A stretch of 64,000 nucleotides of DNA from contig CAZMOZ010000008.1 of the NCBI GenBank assembly GCA_964568145.1, positions 62,001-126,000 on the forward strand, in the 5' to 3' direction. Below the pieces are notes generated by a model, which worked only from the letters and a program-made list of their open reading frames with translations, was not told where the DNA came from and did not search any database. Of this stretch, positions 59,330 to 64,000 are shown piece after piece. Within the stretch, counting starts at the first letter, position 1. The number at the start of each line of letters is the position of its first letter. Position numbers and translations under genes: made by a program. This DNA is from DSVZ01 sp964568145. GTDB lineage: Bacteria; Verrucomicrobiota; Verrucomicrobiia; Limisphaerales; J093.

Positions 59330-61453
59330 ATGAACACTGCATCGCATCCGCCGGCCACACCGCCGGCCCACCACCGGATTCTGGTGGTGGACGACAACCC
59401 CTCGATCCATTCGGACTTCCTGAAGATCCTGTGTCCGCGCCAGCGCCCCAAGGGCGGGATTGACCAGTGGGAAGCCATCCTCTTTGACGAAGTCCAGGAG
59501 GTGAAGGACCCCGTCGGCTTCGAACTGGACAGCGCCCACCAGGGCGAGGAGGCCCTCGACATGGTGAAACAGGCGCTGGCGGTGAACCGTCCGTACGCCC
59601 TGGCCTTCGTGGACGTGCGCATGCCGCCTGGCTGGGACGGCATCGAGACGGTCAGCCGCCTCTGGGAAGTCCAGCCCCGGCTGCAAATCGTCATCTGCAC
59701 CGCCTACTCGGATTACTCCTGGGAGGAGATGCGGGCGCGGCTGGGCCGGCCGGACAATCTGGTGGTGCTCAAGAAGCCGTTCGACAACGTCGAGGTGCAG
59801 CAACTGGCCCACGCCCTCACCCGGAAATGGGAGTTGAACCTCCAGGCCGAGCTCAAAATGGAACAGTTGGAGGAAATGGTCCGCAAACGCACCGCCGAGC
59901 TGGAGCAGGCCAACGACAACCTCGCCCGCTCCGAGGAGCGCTTCGCCAAGGCCTTCCACACCAGCCCGGTCGCCATGGCCATCCAATCACTGCCGGACCG
60001 CCGCCTGGTGGACGCCAACGAACGGATGACCCACCTCACCGGCCGCCGGCGCGACGATCTGATCGGCGTCAGCGCGGGGGCCTTGTTCAACGCCAGCGCG
60101 CCGCAATTGGTCGAGGCCTGGTACGCCAGCCTTTCCCGCAACGAGGTGGTGCGCGAACAGGAGGCCGAACTGCACGACCAGGCGGGCAACCTGCACCACG
60201 TGCTGGTCTCGCTGGCACCGGTCACCCTCGCCGACCAGCCGCACGCGCTGCTGGCGGTCCGGGACGTGACCGAGCATGCCTTGCTCGAACAGCAGCTCCG
60301 GCAGGCCCAGAAAATGGAGGCCATCGGACAACTGGCCGCCGGCGTCGCCCACGACTTCAACAACATCCTCACTGTCATCCAGGCCCATGCCGAACTGATC
60401 GCCGGCCAGATTGCCGACGACGGCCCGGAAGCCCGGTCCGTGAAGGAAATCATCAAGGCGTCCAACCGCGCGACTGATCTGATCCGGCAGCTTCTGGCGT
60501 TCAGCCGCAAGCAGGTCATGCAGTTCCATTACTTGGACCTGAACGAGGCCGTTCAGGGCTCGCTGGGCATGGTGCGGCGGCTGGTGGGCGAGCACATCCG
60601 CCTGCAATTCTCGCCCGCGCCGCGGCTGCCCTCCATCCACGCGGACCTGACCATGCTCGAGCAGATCATCCTGAACCTGGCCAGCAACGCGCGTGACGCC
60701 CTGCCTGAGGGGGGCGAAATCGAGATCAGCACGGACGCGATCACGCTGCATCGCGGCGCCACGCCCATGGATCCCGAGGAACGCCACGGCGCGTTCGTCC
60801 GCCTGACCTTCGCCGACACCGGCTGCGGCATGGACGAGGCCACGCTGAACCGGATCTTCGAGCCGTTCTTCACCACCAAGGGCATCGGGGCGGGCACCGG
60901 ACTCGGACTCTCCACAGTCTTTGGCACCGTACGCCAGCACGGCGGCTGGATCGAAGTGAGCAGCCGTCCCGGCAAAGGCACGACGTTCCAGCTCCACTTC
61001 CCGGCCGGCGCGCAGCCGGTGGAGAAACCGCCGACGCCAGCCGAAACCCCGCGGCCGTTGCGCGGTCGGGAAACCATCCTGGTGGCCGAGGACGAGGATG
61101 CGCTGCGGGAAATGGTTTCGCTGGTGCTCACCCGGCAGGGCTATTCCGTGCTGGTCGCCACCTCCGGCACCGAAGCCCTCACCGTTTACGAAAGCGCCGG
61201 CTGTCCAATTGACCTGCTGCTCACGGACATCGTCATGCCCGGCGGCATCATGGGGGGCGAGCTGGCCCGCCGTCTCCGCGCCTTCAACCCGGAGCTCAAG
61301 GTGATTTTCACCAGCGGCTACCGGCCCGCCATAGCCGGGGTGGACGTCTCGCTCGTGGACGGCGAGAATTTCCTGCCCAAACCGTACTCGATCAACAAGC
61401 TCGCCCAGATCGTCCGGGAGACGCTCGACCGGGTGCCCGTGTGCGCGAATTGA
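59330..61453 (+). CDS. Hybrid sensor kinase: REC-PAS-HisKA-HATPase-REC
   Basis: 707 residues from ATG 59330. REC1 has the acidic pair in ILVVDDNPS and the phosphorylation Asp in ALAFVDVRMPPGWDG, with an insert before it (KGGIDQWEAILFDEVQEVKD). A coiled coil and a PAS domain follow, then His341 in AGVAHDFNNILTVIQAH. The ATPase shows LEQIILNLASNARDAL and the G boxes DTGCGMDE and GTGLGLSTVFG. REC2 (ILVAEDEDALREM, LLLTDIVMPGG, LPKPYSINKL) is C-terminal. No DNA-binding output. Likely a phosphorelay partner of the upstream CHASE8 kinase. Confidence 0.92.
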   Translation: MNTASHPPATPPAHHRILVVDDNPSIHSDFLKILCPRQRPKGGIDQWEAILFDEVQEVKDPVGFELDSAHQGEEALDMVKQALAVNRPYALAFVDVRMPPGWDGIETVSRLWEVQPRLQIVICTAYSDYSWEEMRARLGRPDNLVVLKKPFDNVEVQQLAHALTRKWELNLQAELKMEQLEEMVRKRTAELEQANDNLARSEERFAKAFHTSPVAMAIQSLPDRRLVDANERMTHLTGRRRDDLIGVSAGALFNASAPQLVEAWYASLSRNEVVREQEAELHDQAGNLHHVLVSLAPVTLADQPHALLAVRDVTEHALLEQQLRQAQKMEAIGQLAAGVAHDFNNILTVIQAHAELIAGQIADDGPEARSVKEIIKASNRATDLIRQLLAFSRKQVMQFHYLDLNEAVQGSLGMVRRLVGEHIRLQFSPAPRLPSIHADLTMLEQIILNLASNARDALPEGGEIEISTDAITLHRGATPMDPEERHGAFVRLTFADTGCGMDEATLNRIFEPFFTTKGIGAGTGLGLSTVFGTVRQHGGWIEVSSRPGKGTTFQLHFPAGAQPVEKPPTPAETPRPLRGRETILVAEDEDALREMVSLVLTRQGYSVLVATSGTEALTVYESAGCPIDLLLTDIVMPGGIMGGELARRLRAFNPELKVIFTSGYRPAIAGVDVSLVDGENFLPKPYSINKLAQIVRETLDRVPVCAN

Positions 61454-61657
61454 ACGGCGCGCGGGCCGTAGCGCCGGACTTCAGCCCGGCAGATGCCGGA
61501 TGCCCGCCGTCACGCGGCGCCGTCGCAGCGGCGCCTTGCCGGGCGGGAGGAAATGCTGACCTCGGTAGCGCCGCGCTGCTGCGCGGCCAGCGTGCGGCCG
61601 GGGTATGGACGTTCACGTCCGCTGCCGACCGGTCCCTACGGACGACAAGCCCCAGGT
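61454..61657. repeat. Repeat-derived gap between convergent kinase genes
   Basis: 204 nt of GC-rich palindromes. GTAGCGCCGGACTTCAGCCCGG at about 61469 resembles the left-interior of element copy A (GTAGCGCCTTCC, GGCTTCCAGCCC). GCCGCGCTGCTGCGCGGC at about 61574 is a strong hairpin. Probably a degraded element with terminator-like hairpins. No gene. Confidence 0.45.
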
Positions 61658-62644
61658 TCAGAGATTACCCGGGACAGCCACCTTGCCGGATAGTGGGGTA
61701 GGCGTGGCGGGAAGCAGGAGGTCCAGATGCGTCTCGCCCGGGCTGGCGGGGCTCGTTTTCACGGTACCCCCCAGTTCGCGGGCCATGACTTCGAGTCCAT
61801 CGTGCCACGAGGAATTCGCGCCGCCGTTCGGGTTTGCCGGCCTGCCGGCGGCCGCCACAGCCAGGGCGGACTGCGCGGTCTGCTGCGCCAACGGCCGCAG
61901 GGAAAACCGGAACCGGACGAAGGCACCCGGTTCGCCGCGTCGCGGGCCGGCCAGCGGAGGCGACTCGGCGTCGGCGTTGGCGGCGCTCACTGTCAGGCTC
62001 CCGCCTTTGCGCACGACGTGCCGGGCCCGGAGACACGCCGCCAGCAGGAGTTGTTCGAGCAGCAACGGCTCGGCGGCGACGGGCCAGAGCGTGGCCGGGA
62101 TGGCGAATTGGAACCGGGTCTGCTGGCGCGAAGAGGCCTCCATCGCCTGCAGCACCCGGCGGGCGAGGGGCGCGGGGTCCAGGAGGCCGCGCGGGCCGGT
62201 GGCGGCGCTGCTCAAGGTCATGATGTGGCTGACCAGCGCCGCGCCGCGCTGGGCGGCGGCTTCCATGATGGCGGGCAGGCCGGCGGCCGTGGCATCGGTC
62301 GCGGTCTGCCGCAGCACGCTGCAGCCCATCAGGAGCGGCGCCAGGGCGTTGTTCAGGTCGTGCGCCAGGTCGCGAAACACGGCGCGCAGCAGTTCGAGAC
62401 TCTGACACCGCATCATCTGGCGCTCGTACTCCGACGCGGGCACGGCGATTCGTGCCGCTTCCGGCGGGACGGCCAACTCGCCGGCGCAGGACGGAAGTTG
62501 CGTCGAAACCCGGTTGTGGGCTGGCGCAGAGTTCATATCGGCGGAGCTGGCTTCCCGGGCAGGCTCGCGCGGTGTGAGTTCCGGCTCCGCGCCGGAGGCG
62601 GGAGTCACGACGAGCCGCTTCGGGGAGGAAGGCATGTCAGTCAC
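61658..62644 (-). CDS. Histidine kinase-like protein with degenerate ATPase domain
   Basis: 328 residues from GTG 62644, overlapping the pseudopilin stop by 8 nt. The dimerisation helix is recognisable (RDLAHDLNNALAPLLMGCSVLRQ, an HDLNN H-box). The part that should be the ATPase (LLLEQLLLAACLRARHVVRKGGSLTVSAA...) lacks a clear N-box Asn-Ala pattern and G boxes. A tail like GLEVMARELGGTVKTSPASPG, ETHLDLLLPA still resembles the last strand of the fold. It could be a phosphotransfer or scaffold protein rather than a kinase. Downstream of, and coupled to, the pseudopilin gene, and convergent with the hybrid kinase. Confidence 0.7.
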   Translation of the reverse strand: MTDMPSSPKRLVVTPASGAEPELTPREPAREASSADMNSAPAHNRVSTQLPSCAGELAVPPEAARIAVPASEYERQMMRCQSLELLRAVFRDLAHDLNNALAPLLMGCSVLRQTATDATAAGLPAIMEAAAQRGAALVSHIMTLSSAATGPRGLLDPAPLARRVLQAMEASSRQQTRFQFAIPATLWPVAAEPLLLEQLLLAACLRARHVVRKGGSLTVSAANADAESPPLAGPRRGEPGAFVRFRFSLRPLAQQTAQSALAVAAAGRPANPNGGANSSWHDGLEVMARELGGTVKTSPASPGETHLDLLLPATPTPLSGKVAVPGNL

Positions 62645-63800
62645 ACTGGCCCTCGGCCGGGCTGTTCATGAGATTCAACGCAGCCTGACTCATGGCCACC
62701 TGCGCGTCGCTGACGGCTCGAAAGACCGGGTGCGAAGAGCCTTTCGGCCAGGTGCCCAGCGCTGCCCAGGTGTTGTACGCCGCCATGAAGGCCTCCATGG
62801 CATCGAGAACCGTGCCCGGCGTGGCGCCACCTGCGGCGTTCCGGTTGCGCGGACTGCGATAAAACAGTTCGGCCATGTACTCCATGACCGGCGGCGTGAC
62901 GGGCGGCGGATTGAACACCGTGCCGCGCCAGACACCCAGGTTGTACACGAAGTTGCAGTCGCGCGTGAGAATCTGCTGGGCTTCGAGGGTGTTGGTGTGC
63001 GTCAGCAGTCCCAGCGTCGTGCCCTTGATGAAGAAAGCATTCACTCCCGACGCGCCGTTCGGGACCGCGTTGGTCGCCAGGTTGTCAATCGCGTAGCGCC
63101 CCTGCCCGGGCGAGGCGTGGTTGTTGAGCGTCAGGCGCACAAATAACGGGGACAGATTCATCCGCTGGACGCGCAAATCCCGGCCGAGCCCCGACCAAGC
63201 GCTCCAAGGGCCGCCCGCCGGCACCGTCTCGGGCGCGGCGTTCCATAGCTCGTCGAAGTTCGCGGCCACCGTGCCCCCGCTGACCACAGCCGAGGGGAAT
63301 GTGGGGCCCAGCGAGGAAAACACGATGAGCCGGAGGTTGACGGGCGGAATGATCACGCCGCCGGCGTTGGTGACCACGGACCCCGCGATGGTCTGGTGGT
63401 AAGGGAGCCCCTGGCCGTTCCCGCCGATTTGCAGCCGGGGATCAATCCAGAGCACGCGGGTTCTTTGGCGCGGATTCTGGCTGACGAAGGTTGTGTCCGT
63501 GCCCAGCTCCGTGGCGACGGCCTGGACCCAGTTCGTCGGGCCGGGGATGCTCCGCTGGCGCTGGACGCTCCGCTCCAGCGCCTCGGAAATGCGGGCCAGC
63601 GCGGCGTCCTCCTTCCGGGCCTCGATCGCGTCCAGTTGCCGGACGGTGACACCAAACACCAGCGTGGCCAGAATCATGATGACCGCCAGCACGCCCACCA
63701 TCTCGATCAGCGTGAAACCTGCACGGGCGGGCGTCGGCGGTTGCTGGCTGGCAGGGTTGGGCTGGGCCCGACGGAGTCTCGCCCCACTAGCGCGGTGCAC
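62637..63800 (-). CDS. Pseudopilin (prepilin N-terminal domain), large
   Basis: About 387 residues from GTG 63800. A leader of about 26 residues precedes GFTLIEMVGVLAVIMILATLVFGVTVRQLDA, the prepilin methylation motif. The rest is a soluble domain with Asn/Gly/Pro-rich loops (GGNGQGLPYHQTIAGSVVTNAGG, HASPGQGRYAIDNLATNAVP) and a C-terminal ALNLMNSPAEGQCD. The frame is open to 63986, but that upstream part (SDFGLRISDFG) is translated heptamer repeat, so the native start is uncertain. A kinase-like gene overlaps its end. Confidence 0.75.
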   Translation of the reverse strand: MHRASGARLRRAQPNPASQQPPTPARAGFTLIEMVGVLAVIMILATLVFGVTVRQLDAIEARKEDAALARISEALERSVQRQRSIPGPTNWVQAVATELGTDTTFVSQNPRQRTRVLWIDPRLQIGGNGQGLPYHQTIAGSVVTNAGGVIIPPVNLRLIVFSSLGPTFPSAVVSGGTVAANFDELWNAAPETVPAGGPWSAWSGLGRDLRVQRMNLSPLFVRLTLNNHASPGQGRYAIDNLATNAVPNGASGVNAFFIKGTTLGLLTHTNTLEAQQILTRDCNFVYNLGVWRGTVFNPPPVTPPVMEYMAELFYRSPRNRNAAGGATPGTVLDAMEAFMAAYNTWAALGTWPKGSSHPVFRAVSDAQVAMSQAALNLMNSPAEGQCD

Positions 63801-63806
63801 GCCGCG

Positions 63807-63910
63807 AGGTCCGAAGTCCGAAATCCGAAGTCCGAAATCTGAAGCCTCCAGCCAAGAGTCCCCGATGCTTCGGACCAGTAACCACGAACCAGGAACCAAG
63901 AACCCTTCTG
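63807..63910. repeat. Heptanucleotide repeat array 5' of the pseudopilin gene
   Basis: Units from 63807: AGGTCCG, AAGTCCG, AAATCCG, AAGTCCG, AAATCTG, AAGCCTC. At about 63880-63907: TAACCAC, GAACCAG, GAACCAA, GAACCCT. Between them 63765-63785 carries the GGGGCGAGACTCCGTCG motif on the minus strand, the same as in element E. Confidence 0.75.
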
Positions 63911-64000
63911 CATGGCTCACCCCACCGCCGGACCTGGCCTGTAGTGGGCGGCTGGCTTGGCTACGGTTTGGCAACGGTTGAGGCATGGGAGCAGTGAAGG

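Overview
The window is GC-rich bacterial chromosome, most likely from a Verrucomicrobiota relative (Pedosphaera/Limisphaerales-like). This is inferred from the gene content: FTLIELLVVIAIIAIL-type pseudopilins, several exported sulfatases, GH43/GH50-like glycosidases, and many dispersed palindromic or tandem intergenic repeats. It reads as an ordinary chromosomal segment; no phage, plasmid, IS element, rRNA, tRNA or CRISPR array was recognised.

Layout. 1-6 kb: carbohydrate-active genes, namely a GH43 fragment, a pseudopilin, and a tight minus-strand run GH50-like / FHA-adenylate cyclase / five-bladed-propeller glycosidase. 6-16.3 kb: polX, an N-terminal-half-only carB, hicB with a decayed hicA, a DUF434 protein, then a minus-strand block aspS / broken RelE-type toxin / antitoxin / GH99-like glycosidase / small ORF / interrupted nucleotidyltransferase / rsmI. 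16.6-31.2 kb: a sulfatase region, consisting of sulfatase and exported HAD phosphatase, then a lipoprotein, then seven closely spaced plus-strand genes (FadL-like porin, DUF3300, DUF2950, beta-barrel, sulfatase, beta-barrel, sulfatase). 31.3-39.3 kb: a prolyl oligopeptidase, a thioredoxin-TPR protein and a potABCD polyamine ABC transporter. 39.3-44.7 kb: a 1-kb gap holding a terminator and a candidate structured RNA, then the SAM cycle: ahcY, a DUF4160/DUF2442 pair and metK, with a divergent ArsR-methyltransferase (SahR-like) regulator. 44.7-54.3 kb: xseA, ymdB-like, a Ser/Thr kinase, thiH-thiS and nuoABCD. 54.5-62.6 kb: a TonB receptor / YfiR / CHASE8 histidine kinase / hybrid kinase operon, with a convergent degenerate kinase. 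The right edge carries another pseudopilin.

Themes worth a second look: (1) four small toxin-antitoxin-like pairs in which the toxin-side gene is broken every time while the partner is intact; (2) a family of about 210-245-bp elements bounded by GGGCGCATCTC terminal inverted repeats; (3) 7-nt-period tandem repeats between genes and, in frame, inside carB and xseA; (4) hairpin repeats placed at gene ends like terminators; (5) an organised sulfatase/porin/DUF3300/DUF2950 locus; (6) interlocking divergent promoters with a palindrome between metK and its putative SAH-responsive regulator; (7) a YfiR-CHASE8 sensory pair wired to a histidine kinase rather than a diguanylate cyclase.

Limits: functions rest on reading translated motifs by eye; no alignment, folding or database search was run. 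Frameshifts could be sequencing errors, and that caveat is stated where it matters.
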